From the NCBI GenBank assembly GCA_025454975.1, contig JALONK010000005.1, positions 47,896 to 111,895 of the forward strand: 64,000 nucleotides of DNA. The letters run 5' to 3'. This stretch comes from Bacteroidia bacterium. Lineage in GTDB: Bacteria > Bacteroidota > Bacteroidia > UKL13-3. Position numbers and translations under genes: made by a program. Positions 53,430-62,110 of the stretch are shown piece by piece. Position 1 is the stretch's first letter. Every line of letters begins with the position of its first letter. The notes below the pieces were generated by a model. The model was not told the DNA's origin. It did no database searches and saw only the letters and a program-made list of their open reading frames with translations.

Positions 53430-53788
53430 TATTTAATAATTTTATATGTGTAAATATAATTTGTTTACTTATTATAATACAAATTATTTTTCTATTTCCC
53501 GTTAGTTTGAGCGTCTCTGAACAACGGAAACTAAAATTATTACTTAATTTACAACTGAGCTATTTATTAAACCAGATGAGATGTGTGTTGTAAGTATTGC
53601 GTTTTGCGGATTTGCCATGGACGGGATTTTCAGCACAAAAGGTAGTTCGAAGAACTGAACTTTCGGCTACGACAAAACTTTCAAGCGGAGAGTGACTCGT
53701 CCTGCTAAAAGTTTAAACTATTTGGTTAATAATCCTAATACAAGTTTACATAAAAAAGTTAATCCTAAATACGGTTAACAGCTAAAAG

Positions 53789-54240
53789 TTATACCATAAC
53801 CTCCTCCTTTATTTTATTGTAATTTTTCCAGGCTCTTTTAAGTGGTCTGCTAAGTTGATGTGCAACGAATGGAGTTAGTATTTCAATACTGCTATGTGGC
53901 CTTAAATGATTGTATGTGCTTATAGCATTTATAATTTTATTCAAAGCTGTTTCAAAATCATCATCCACCTATTCCAGCAATTCATTTTTTAATATTCCAT
54001 TTACTCTTTCTGCAATAGCATTTTCTAAAGGGTCACCAGTTTGGGTCATTTATTTGCTAATGTGATTGTCACTTAGTATTTCAACACAATCATTGCAACC
54101 AAGAATTCAAGCTTTACCATAGTGAAGAACTAATACACTATCAAAGTTGGTTATTTTAGGCACCGATTTTAAAGCCATAAGAAGGGGTTGGATTGTTTTT
54201 ACAAAACATGTTTGTTTAACGACATTGTATTCAGTAAATG
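53789..54240 (-). pseudogene. Degenerate IS3-family orfB (integrase core) fragment
   Basis: Minus-strand reading FTEYNVVKQTCFVKTIQPLLMALKSVPK...VLHYGKA*ILGCNDCVEILSDNHISK*MTQTGDPLENAIAERVNGILKNELLE*VDDDFETALNKIINAISTYNHLRPHSSIE with three in-frame stops. Confidence 0.82.
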
Positions 54241-54241
54241 T

Positions 54242-54472
54242 TTAGTTATCCTGTAGCTTGGTTAGTAGAAGTTTATTCTTTCCCCCTTCAATTTTAAAAG
54301 CATCATCTGGCTTGAAACCCAAATCTGCAAGCCAGTTTCCTTGCATCATAATTTGAGGAATTATAATACTGTCATTAGTTTTTTGCCTGAATTTGCTATA
54401 AACTTTCATCGTCTTTATTTTTTTCATCGTCATACTATTATATGACATTTCTATCCTGTTGTTGAGTGACAT
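54242..54472 (-). CDS. SymE-like toxin-family protein
   Basis: MKVYSKFRQKTNDSIIIPQIMMQGNWLADLGFKPDDAFKIEGGKNKLLLTK resembles the SymE GxWLxxxGFxxGDxxxIxxxxGKLxIT pattern. Confidence 0.7.
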   Translation of the reverse strand: MSLNNRIEMSYNSMTMKKIKTMKVYSKFRQKTNDSIIIPQIMMQGNWLADLGFKPDDAFKIEGGKNKLLLTKLQDN

Positions 54473-54695
54473 TTGCTATGTGACTAAAGATAAGTTAAAA
54501 AAGTTAATTGGTAAACGTATTGTGGAATTGCGGGAGCAAAAGGGTTGGAACCAATCCGACCTGGCAAGAGCTTGTGGTAAAGACCGACAAGCGATTGAAA
54601 AGCTTGAGAATGGAAAAGTAAACCCAACCTTATACAGTTTGTATGAAATTGCGCTTGCATTAGAAATATCCCTAAATAAACTTATTAGTTTTTAA
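54459..54695 (+). CDS. XRE-family HTH regulator
   Basis: IGKRIVELREQKGWNQSDLARACGKDRQAIEKLENGKVNPTLYSLYEIALALEISLNKLI. Confidence 0.83.
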   Translation: MLSDICYVTKDKLKKLIGKRIVELREQKGWNQSDLARACGKDRQAIEKLENGKVNPTLYSLYEIALALEISLNKLISF

Positions 54696-54739
54696 TGATT
54701 TGGTTTTATAGGTATACTTTAAAAATATTAAACCTAGTT

Positions 54740-54883
54740 ACCTAACAATTATTATTTACTAATACGCCATTCAATTTTTGTACAGTAAAAATGTAGTTCA
54801 AAAAAATGTCGGGGCTATAAACGCACTCAAAAGTGTGCTTTGTTTTTTAAAATGGAGTTGTGCAACAGGTACGTGTGTTAGCG
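54740..54883 (-). other. attC-like recombination site after the rloAB unit (contains repeat copy A)
   Basis: Minus strand: CGCTAAC core at 54877-54883 and GTTAGGT (matches GTTRRRY) at 54740-54746, 144 bp; internal sequence homologous to repeats B and C. Confidence 0.55.
54763..54870. repeat. Dispersed repeat copy A
   Basis: TACGCCATTCAATTTTTGTACAGTAAAAATGTAGTTCAAAAAAATGTCGGGG...TTTTTTAAAATGGAGTTGTGCAACAGGT, shared with copies B and C. Confidence 0.9.
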
Positions 54884-54895
54884 GCTGGCGTTCAG

Positions 54896-55603
54896 TCATT
54901 CCACATATTTTAGAAGTTCTCTAACTAGTCTGAACACAGTCGTTGATGATTCTTCTCGAGCTGGATTTGTATGGTCAAAATGATTGTAATTTCTCTCAGC
55001 TCTATCTATTGCAAGTTCAGCTCTTTTTCTTCTCGTTTTGTCGTCTATATCGTCTAGTAATTCAAAAAAATCTTCTTCAATTAATTTTGTCCCATTGCCG
55101 TCATAAGTTACTTTGAATGGTTTAAGATGTTCGTTGATTTTATCGTTGTAGCTGTCTCTATGCATTCCACCACCTTGATGGTCATTAAAGTGTAATATCA
55201 GCCAATATTCAAACGATTGATTTGAATAAGCTACGCCAAAGTTGTTGGCTACTGCTATTTGAATTGCTAAGTTGAAATCATTGTCGTTAAAATCGTCTTT
55301 GTCAAACACACACCAAACTTGGTCGTAGTTTCCTTGTTGGGATAAAGCAAGTGCTCTATTCACTAAAGAAATTGTATTATATCCTTCACCAACTGATTTG
55401 ACTTTTGCAGAAGTTATTCTGAATTGATTGAAATAGGAAGGTTCTGTATTTTCTCCTTCACAAACAATAAGAATAGAGGGTTTTTCTGTCAACTCTGCAG
55501 CAGGTCTTTCTAAGCTCGGTTCTTTTCTCCGTTGAGCCTTTAATTGTTCACGGTGCTTTTGCTTTGCTTCTTTCTGTTCAGCTTTTTTGTCCTTCATTTT
55601 CAT
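54896..55603 (-). CDS. RloB-family protein (AbiL-like second component)
   Basis: RKEPSLERPAAELTEKPSILIVCEGENTEPSYFNQFR...VWCVFDKDDFNDNDFNLAIQIA...AYSNQSFEYWLILHF. Confidence 0.85.
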   Translation of the reverse strand: MKMKDKKAEQKEAKQKHREQLKAQRRKEPSLERPAAELTEKPSILIVCEGENTEPSYFNQFRITSAKVKSVGEGYNTISLVNRALALSQQGNYDQVWCVFDKDDFNDNDFNLAIQIAVANNFGVAYSNQSFEYWLILHFNDHQGGGMHRDSYNDKINEHLKPFKVTYDGNGTKLIEEDFFELLDDIDDKTRRKRAELAIDRAERNYNHFDHTNPAREESSTTVFRLVRELLKYVE

Positions 55604-56912
55604 TTTCTGCCAAGAAAAATTTTAGGTTATCAAAAAAGCCAAGAAATGGAACTGCACCATATTTTCCCTTGATATAATTGTCTTCAAAAGGCTCTGTTTT
55701 TCTTACTTCATCTGATTTAAAGTCAGCTAAGGAGTAAAGCCTTGCTTCTCCATATTTATTTTTGTTTGTGAACCAAGTTTGGTCTCTTCTAAATAGACCT
55801 GAGCTTAATAAGTTTGTGTCGTGTGTATTAAAAATCAATTGTGCATTATTCTTGTTAAACTCATTTGAGTTAAAAAGTGAAACGATTTTACAAACCAAAT
55901 TTGGATGAAGTTTTGAGTCTAACTCATCAACTACTAGAGTGTAACCATTTTCAATAACATCGAGAATAGGGCCTGTAAGAGCGAAAAACTTTCTTGTTCC
56001 AGACGATTCATCATCTTCTAATGAAAAGCTAACACTTCCTACTGATTTTAAGTCTTCGTTATATTTTTTATGCTTAGTCAATATGTCAGATGCATATTCT
56101 TTTTTTTCTTCTCGCACTTCTCTAATTAACTTCTCCTTGAGTTCTTTTGGCATTCCCTTGGGAAGACTTTCAATGTCAAGTTTTTGTAGTTCGATGTCTT
56201 GAATTCCTAAATCAGCGGCTTTCAATAGTTCAAGAATTTTCACTTTGTGTTTAGGGTCTTCGGTTTTACCCATAGTGAAACCTTGGTATCCTGATTCTTT
56301 TAATCCTGACAAGATTTTAAGCCTTTTGAACCAATCTAAAACATTGATTGCAGTCTTCTCATTGAACTGAGCGGCTACTGAAATTAATAAAGCATTGTCT
56401 CGAACTAAACCCGCCTTGACTACAGTATTGCCTTTAGTAAAACTTCGTTCGTGAGTATTGAAGGTGCTTCCTTCTCTATAAAAAAGTTCAACTTCTTTTG
56501 TTTTTGGTTTGTGATAAAGCCACTCAGATACAATCCTTTCAGTTGTCGCTTCAAAGCCATACCGATAAAGCTCATTTTTGTAAATAAAAATGATTTCAAA
56601 TTCAGATGGTTCGTTTTCTGTCTGTGTGCTTAATTTAAAAGGTTCAACTTCAATAGTCTCACCTTTTTGACTTTCCTTTGAACTGTTTATTACGAAATAT
56701 CGCATAAATGCAAATGCGTCAAGCAACTTGCTTTTGCCACTCGCATTTGCACCATAAATAACTGCACTTTTAAGGAGTCTTAGTCCAAAGCTGTCATTTA
56801 TTACAATGTTTTCCTGCTCTCTGATATCTTTATCGTAGTTGGAAGCAATAAGGCTCAAAGTCGCTTTGTCCTTAAATGTCCTAAAGTTTTTAATTGAAAA
56901 TTGCAGAAGCAT
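55578..56912 (-). CDS. AAA ATPase, RloA/AbiLi-like (SMC/OLD-type)
   Basis: MLLQFSIKNFRTFKDKATLSLIAS, Walker A VIYGANASGKSKLLDAF, Walker B-like YTLVVDELDSKLHPNLV, LIFNTHDTNLL; overlaps rloB. Confidence 0.87.
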   Translation of the reverse strand: MLLQFSIKNFRTFKDKATLSLIASNYDKDIREQENIVINDSFGLRLLKSAVIYGANASGKSKLLDAFAFMRYFVINSSKESQKGETIEVEPFKLSTQTENEPSEFEIIFIYKNELYRYGFEATTERIVSEWLYHKPKTKEVELFYREGSTFNTHERSFTKGNTVVKAGLVRDNALLISVAAQFNEKTAINVLDWFKRLKILSGLKESGYQGFTMGKTEDPKHKVKILELLKAADLGIQDIELQKLDIESLPKGMPKELKEKLIREVREEKKEYASDILTKHKKYNEDLKSVGSVSFSLEDDESSGTRKFFALTGPILDVIENGYTLVVDELDSKLHPNLVCKIVSLFNSNEFNKNNAQLIFNTHDTNLLSSGLFRRDQTWFTNKNKYGEARLYSLADFKSDEVRKTEPFEDNYIKGKYGAVPFLGFFDNLKFFLAENENEGQKS

Positions 56913-57038
56913 CTTTCTTCTTGTTTTTGATTAAATGTATCCAAAGGTATTCTTTATTTTGTAATTTAAAGCATAATAAAAGGCTTTTTTGATTATTTTG
57001 GCTCGAAAAACTTGTTTATTCTGCTTTTTTACGCTTGC

Positions 57039-57171
57039 CGTTAACGTTACCACTCCTTGCGCTCGTTGCCGATTGCGAAGCAGAAACTGTCTACCAGGAT
57101 AAAATATTTCGCGTACATAAAATCTTCATTTTTAGAACGTCACCGGCAATGGCGCAAGACTTTTGTTACAG
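57039..57171 (-). other. attC-like site after the lipoprotein unit
   Basis: Minus strand CTGTAAC...GTTAACG, 133 bp; imperfect arms TCTTGCGCCATTGCCGGTGACG and CGCAATCGGCAACGAGCGCAAGGA pair with extra unpaired bases. Confidence 0.6.
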
Positions 57172-57185
57172 GTAGTTGTTTTTTG

Positions 57186-57773
57186 TCACCAACAGATTCC
57201 ATTTTCAATGTTTTTCTGAATTGACTTAATGAGTCTGTACTCTTTTTTAATTTGGTCGTCCGAGAGGAGATATTTATTCTTTTCAACCCAGGAGTCAGCC
57301 ATGCTAGAATTAATCATTTCAATTCTTTTGTCTTTATCAAACTGTTTTATGATTAAATTATATTCAAATAATAAAGGGTCTGCAATGCTGTCAATACCCA
57401 TGCTGTTTGTTTTTGTTCTAAGTTCGTATGACTGATGACAACATTGTAAATGTCCACGGTAAATTTTTAAATAGATTAGGGTTAAATACTTCTCTTGATT
57501 TTGTCGGTCAGCACGAATTGCTTTAAATGCTTTCACAACACTGTCAGGAAAGTTATTCATCTTTTTCATTCCGCTTTGCATGGTTGTGTCAGGAACAAAA
57601 TTTTCGGCAAATTGTCTTACAATTTTTAAGTTGACTTGGTGAGAAATTGAAGCAATTGCTGTGTCGGCAGAAACCACTTTCGAGTTTACCGCTTTTTTGT
57701 TATCAATTGAACTCTGTCCACAAGCGAAAATGATCAATAAAATCGTCGATATGATTAATAGTTGTCGTGTCAT
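57186..57773 (-). CDS. Small lipoprotein of unknown function
   Basis: Lipobox ILLIIFACGQSS; 195 aa; no domain recognised. Confidence 0.65.
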   Translation of the reverse strand: MTRQLLIISTILLIIFACGQSSIDNKKAVNSKVVSADTAIASISHQVNLKIVRQFAENFVPDTTMQSGMKKMNNFPDSVVKAFKAIRADRQNQEKYLTLIYLKIYRGHLQCCHQSYELRTKTNSMGIDSIADPLLFEYNLIIKQFDKDKRIEMINSSMADSWVEKNKYLLSDDQIKKEYRLIKSIQKNIENGICW

Positions 57774-57784
57774 TTTACAATTAC

Positions 57785-58269
57785 CTGTAACTAGTTAACA
57801 CCCGAATCCTTCACTCGCCTATCATACCAATTATGGTCATATACACGAAACTTGCCTTCACATGCGATTACATTCCTAATAAAATTTTCAGCTTGTATTT
57901 TTTCTATGGTTTTCACTTGGGGTAATCGGATATATACAGATACGAAGTAAGAAAAATAAATTGAAAATGGCAACCAAAATTATTGCATGTTAGATAACAG
58001 CGTTTTTATATCATATATTAAAATCGGTTGAGAATAATAACTCCATTTGATGCTCAATAAAACAGTGCTATTAAACAATTAGGACAAGAGCTGTCTGCAC
58101 TAAAAAAAACACCTCACTCAAAAATTTTTAAGTAGTTATACATCATCCAATTTTTGAACAGTAAAAATGTAGTTCAAAAAAATGTCGAGGATGTAAACGC
58201 GCTTAAAAGTGTGCTTTATTTTTTAAAATGGAGTTGTGCAGCAGGTAAGGCTGTTCTGCGTTGTTATTA
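57785..58269 (-). other. Long attC-like/junction element after the helicase unit (contains repeat copy B)
   Basis: Minus strand: TAATAAC core overlapping the helicase stop (58263-58269) to GTTACAG (57785-57791). Confidence 0.45.
57788..58246. repeat. Dispersed repeat copy B, extended form (about 459 bp)
   Basis: Homologous over its whole length to copy C; its 58139-58246 part is also homologous to copy A. Confidence 0.9.
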
Positions 58270-61200
58270 TCTGTTTATCTGTTGTTTATGTTCTTTTTTT
58301 AATTCTGTCGGTTTAGTAATATATACTTTATCAAATAGTTTTATTTTTTCTTCAAATGTCATATTAACATAGTCTTGATTTGAGCACCACCACTTATAAA
58401 ACTCCACAGGTTGGGTAGAATAGGGAACCGATGCTTGAACAGGTATGTCGTAACCTTTGAATTCGATTCTTGTTTTTAATCCTAATGCGTCTTTGAAGTA
58501 GTCAGGGTGGTATGCTCTTAATTTTGAAATGAGTAGGTCAAATACTTCTTTATTTACTTTTAATGGTGTTTCCCTTCTCACAATGTCAAAAGAAATTGGA
58601 TCTTCTTTTAACCACTCTGATACTCTTAAAGTCCTTATTCCATTATCGTTTGTGATTGTCAATAAGTCTTTAAGGAAATAATACCTGTCAGCATTGGGAT
58701 GAAAAATGTTTACGTTTGAATCTTCGTCCTTATCTGATGATATTTCAACTGCTTTCAGGTCTTTTTTTTTAAGTGTTTCAATTATGTCAACGTTATTAGC
58801 TTCTCCACCTTTGAATTTGTCTAGTAAAAAATCAACGTCTGATCCAAGGAAAAAGTCTTCAATAAAGTCCCACCTTTCATTATTAGTAAAGCTTCTTAAA
58901 AAGAAATGATCAAAAATTTGATTACTCAAATAATGTCTTTCAAGTGTCTTTGATAAAAGGCTGTTTATGTAGTATGAGTTATTGGAATCTCTTTCAATCC
59001 TATTTGGATCGTTAATACGGATAAACACCATAGGATTTTCACCACCTTTAATTTCAAATGTTCCTAGTTCAAGCATTTCTATAAAGTAGCCAAGTCTAAC
59101 ATAGTTTATAGCATTGGTTTCTTTATTAGTTACATATCTTTCAACTATTGAATTGTCAGTATTTCCAAACAAGTTATTGAGCCTTGTCATTAAGGCAGTA
59201 AAACTTGCTAAGTATTGTGTGTTGTAAACACGGTATTCGTAGCCATCTATGCTCTTTCTTTGCTGCAAAAAGGCATTGCCTTCAATAACTCCTGGCTGTG
59301 TTAGTCTTCCTGAATAAGAGGATAGAATAAATCTTGAAAGTCTCTCGGCCTTCTCGTTATCATTAAGAATGTTATTTAACTTTTGCTGAAAATCATCTTG
59401 TTTGAAGAAGCCGTCTGAATTCGCAAAGATGGTTTGAACCGCATTCAATAAATTTTGTAGCTTGTTAAATATGTTGTTGAAACTATCAAGTCTTTCAAAA
59501 GACATTTTTAATTGAGGTATCAATTCAATGTGGTCGTCTTTAAATAAGTTGCCAGTATAAAATTCTCTTTTTAGTATCGGAAAACTTTTATTCACGAAAT
59601 GATTATACCATAACTTGTCAAGGTCAATTTCAATAATGTTATTTCCATTGCCTGATTTATCAATATCTCTGAAAGTCTTTGAGTATTTTCGTGATAGGAT
59701 ATTTAAGTCTTGGTCTGAAATTCTTGCAAATACTTTTACAAAGAGTTTTTTGGGTCTTGCTATGATTACATTGAATCGATGTTTAGCTAAATAATCCTTT
59801 TCGATCATCATCAATGCTGTCAGAACCTTTTGATCTAGATCCATTGCATTTTCGAAAATATGCCCAAAGTCATCTACAGATAAAAGTAGGTTTCTATTCT
59901 TATTATTTTTCAGATATGTTTTATGGATTTTTTTCAGTACTTCTTTAATTTGATATTGTCTAAGTGCAGACATTCCGTGAAGTGCTTTCGTATATTGTTG
60001 ATCTTGTGAAGAATAATTTAAGGTAGCAAAACCTTTTATTCCTGGTTTCCTTGCAACCCTTCCAATTTCCTGAACATAGTCTGGTAACAAACCTGAAGGT
60101 GCGTGATGATATACAACTTGTATGTCTGATATATCCACACCCATCCCGAACGCTTTTGTTGAAACCATTATTTTTCTTTCCCCACTTTTAAACTGTCTGT
60201 AGGCAAATTCCCTGTTTAATGAGTCAAGAGAACCGTGATAACCTGTGGCTACATTTGGCAATTCTGAGTTAAGTTGGTCAAGTATTTGTCTAATATGTTT
60301 TGTATATGGTGTATATACTAATGTTTTTAATCCAAGCTCGTGGATTTGTTTTACAAAATTTACTGTTTGCTCTATTTTTCGAGATTCATAATTAGTTGTA
60401 AATCTCTCATATGTATTTATTATAAAATCTATGTCGCTTCTCTTGACTTGTCCGATGAAAATGTGAGGATTCTGCATTACCAAACTGTCAATGCTATCAA
60501 AAACCATATCGTTAGCTCCACCATATATTGCGGTTGCTGTTACGGCTACCATTGGAAATTTCAAGTTGGAATATTTTCCACTTCTCATTTTTCTTATATG
60601 ATTGCCCAAAAACCAGTAATCTACTCTAAAATCACGACCCCAAGTTGTAATTAAATGGGCTTCATCAATCACGAGAAGGCCCAATTTTCTGCTGCCAATA
60701 AAATGTGTTATATCGTATGAAAGCAATAATTCAGGTGACATATAAAGAATGTCAATTTCCCCACTTTTACAACTTTCGATAATCCTTTCACGGTCTATTA
60801 AGCTCAATTCACTATTTATGTATGCTACCTTGTCAAAATTTCGATCCTTAACTATTGCATTAACTTGGTCTTTCATTAATGCAATCAAAGGAGAAATAAC
60901 AATCGTTACATCTCCTTTTTCGGATACATAAAATGCAGGGAGTTGAAAAAGTAGAGATTTACCTGCTCCGGTAGGAGCAGTTAAGAACAAATCCCTACAC
61001 GGTTCATCTCCTTTTGAATTTTCATATTCATTAATAATTGTTTCAACTATAAGTCCTTGAGATAATTCTGCAATTTCATTACCAATGTTAGGGTTCTTAT
61101 AAACCGAAATATTTCTAAATGAAGCATCTTCACCCCAAAATTTAGTCAGTAATTTTAGTGTCTGATCATTTGCTTTATAATCTGAGGAAATAGACGATTC

Positions 61201-61938
61201 TTTTAATATGAAAAGAGTTCCGCCAAAACTGTCAAGTAATGAATTAAGTTTCTTTAATGTTTCAAGTATTGTTGGATTAAGCGGCTGTTTTGAATAAAAC
61301 TTAACAACTGCTTTTTTTGAAAATGTATTTTGTTTAATGCAATTATTGAGAAAACTATCCAAAGAATACGGATCAGAACTAACATCAATGCTTTCTAAAG
61401 TCTGATCACTTGAAAACGCTAGTTCCTTTGAGTTAGTGAAAATGTCAATAGATTCAAATGAATTAATTGGCGTTTTGATTGAGTAGTAATATTTATCATT
61501 AATAGCTAATTGTTCTGCTTGATAAATTGGTAATCTTTCAGGTCGCAACTCAATATTTTCCTTTCCTTCCTTTTCCAAGTATTGGCTCTTATCAATTGGA
61601 AAGAGTTGTCGCAGGTTGTCTTTTAGAATAACAACTCTGTCTGTAAAGAAGGAAGGGTCAATATAGTTAATTAAATAGCTGAATTGTGCGAATGATAATA
61701 AATGAAAGTCTTTTGTCTGTTGAAGTGTTGTGAAAATTTTTGCAAACCAATCTTTATTGAAAGTCAACTCGTCACTTTCTAAATAAAATGTTTCCGGGTC
61801 TGCAAGAAAGTTGTTTATAGTGTCGGAATTAATCAAATTCACCTGTCCTTGAACAACAAATATTTGATTTTGCTTTTCAGATTTCAGTCTGTAAGCATTT
61901 TTGAGAATTAGGTCTTTGTAGAGTTCTTTAAACGTCAT
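58267..61938 (-). CDS. RecQ-like superfamily 2 DNA helicase with long N- and C-terminal extensions (1223 aa)
   Basis: FLTAPTGAGKSLLFQLPAF, VVISPLIALMKDQVNAI, LLVIDEAHLITTWGRDFRVDYWFLG, VAVTATA, VSTKAFGMGVDISDIQVVYHHAPSGLLPDYVQEIGRVARK. Confidence 0.88.
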   Translation of the reverse strand: MTFKELYKDLILKNAYRLKSEKQNQIFVVQGQVNLINSDTINNFLADPETFYLESDELTFNKDWFAKIFTTLQQTKDFHLLSFAQFSYLINYIDPSFFTDRVVILKDNLRQLFPIDKSQYLEKEGKENIELRPERLPIYQAEQLAINDKYYYSIKTPINSFESIDIFTNSKELAFSSDQTLESIDVSSDPYSLDSFLNNCIKQNTFSKKAVVKFYSKQPLNPTILETLKKLNSLLDSFGGTLFILKESSISSDYKANDQTLKLLTKFWGEDASFRNISVYKNPNIGNEIAELSQGLIVETIINEYENSKGDEPCRDLFLTAPTGAGKSLLFQLPAFYVSEKGDVTIVISPLIALMKDQVNAIVKDRNFDKVAYINSELSLIDRERIIESCKSGEIDILYMSPELLLSYDITHFIGSRKLGLLVIDEAHLITTWGRDFRVDYWFLGNHIRKMRSGKYSNLKFPMVAVTATAIYGGANDMVFDSIDSLVMQNPHIFIGQVKRSDIDFIINTYERFTTNYESRKIEQTVNFVKQIHELGLKTLVYTPYTKHIRQILDQLNSELPNVATGYHGSLDSLNREFAYRQFKSGERKIMVSTKAFGMGVDISDIQVVYHHAPSGLLPDYVQEIGRVARKPGIKGFATLNYSSQDQQYTKALHGMSALRQYQIKEVLKKIHKTYLKNNKNRNLLLSVDDFGHIFENAMDLDQKVLTALMMIEKDYLAKHRFNVIIARPKKLFVKVFARISDQDLNILSRKYSKTFRDIDKSGNGNNIIEIDLDKLWYNHFVNKSFPILKREFYTGNLFKDDHIELIPQLKMSFERLDSFNNIFNKLQNLLNAVQTIFANSDGFFKQDDFQQKLNNILNDNEKAERLSRFILSSYSGRLTQPGVIEGNAFLQQRKSIDGYEYRVYNTQYLASFTALMTRLNNLFGNTDNSIVERYVTNKETNAINYVRLGYFIEMLELGTFEIKGGENPMVFIRINDPNRIERDSNNSYYINSLLSKTLERHYLSNQIFDHFFLRSFTNNERWDFIEDFFLGSDVDFLLDKFKGGEANNVDIIETLKKKDLKAVEISSDKDEDSNVNIFHPNADRYYFLKDLLTITNDNGIRTLRVSEWLKEDPISFDIVRRETPLKVNKEVFDLLISKLRAYHPDYFKDALGLKTRIEFKGYDIPVQASVPYSTQPVEFYKWWCSNQDYVNMTFEEKIKLFDKVYITKPTELKKEHKQQINR

Positions 61939-61971
61939 ATTCCATTTTTCTTAGGTAGTCTCTGTCTTTTA

Positions 61972-62110
61972 TAATTACGCACAAAGTTTTGGCACTTGCC
62001 GCAATGGCGGATTTCGGAGTACAAAACTGTCAATACATCACAAAAGTTGATACGAGGTAGAATATTCAATTAACCACGTTATCAGCCATTGAGCCAAACG
62101 CATGTTAGCT
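61972..62110 (-). other. attC-like site after the HEPN/cyclase-like unit
   Basis: Minus strand AGCTAAC...GTAATTA, 139 bp; arms GTTTGGCTCAATGGCTGAT and ATCCGCCATTGCGGCAAGTGCCAAAAC pair around an 8-nt bulge. Confidence 0.55.
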
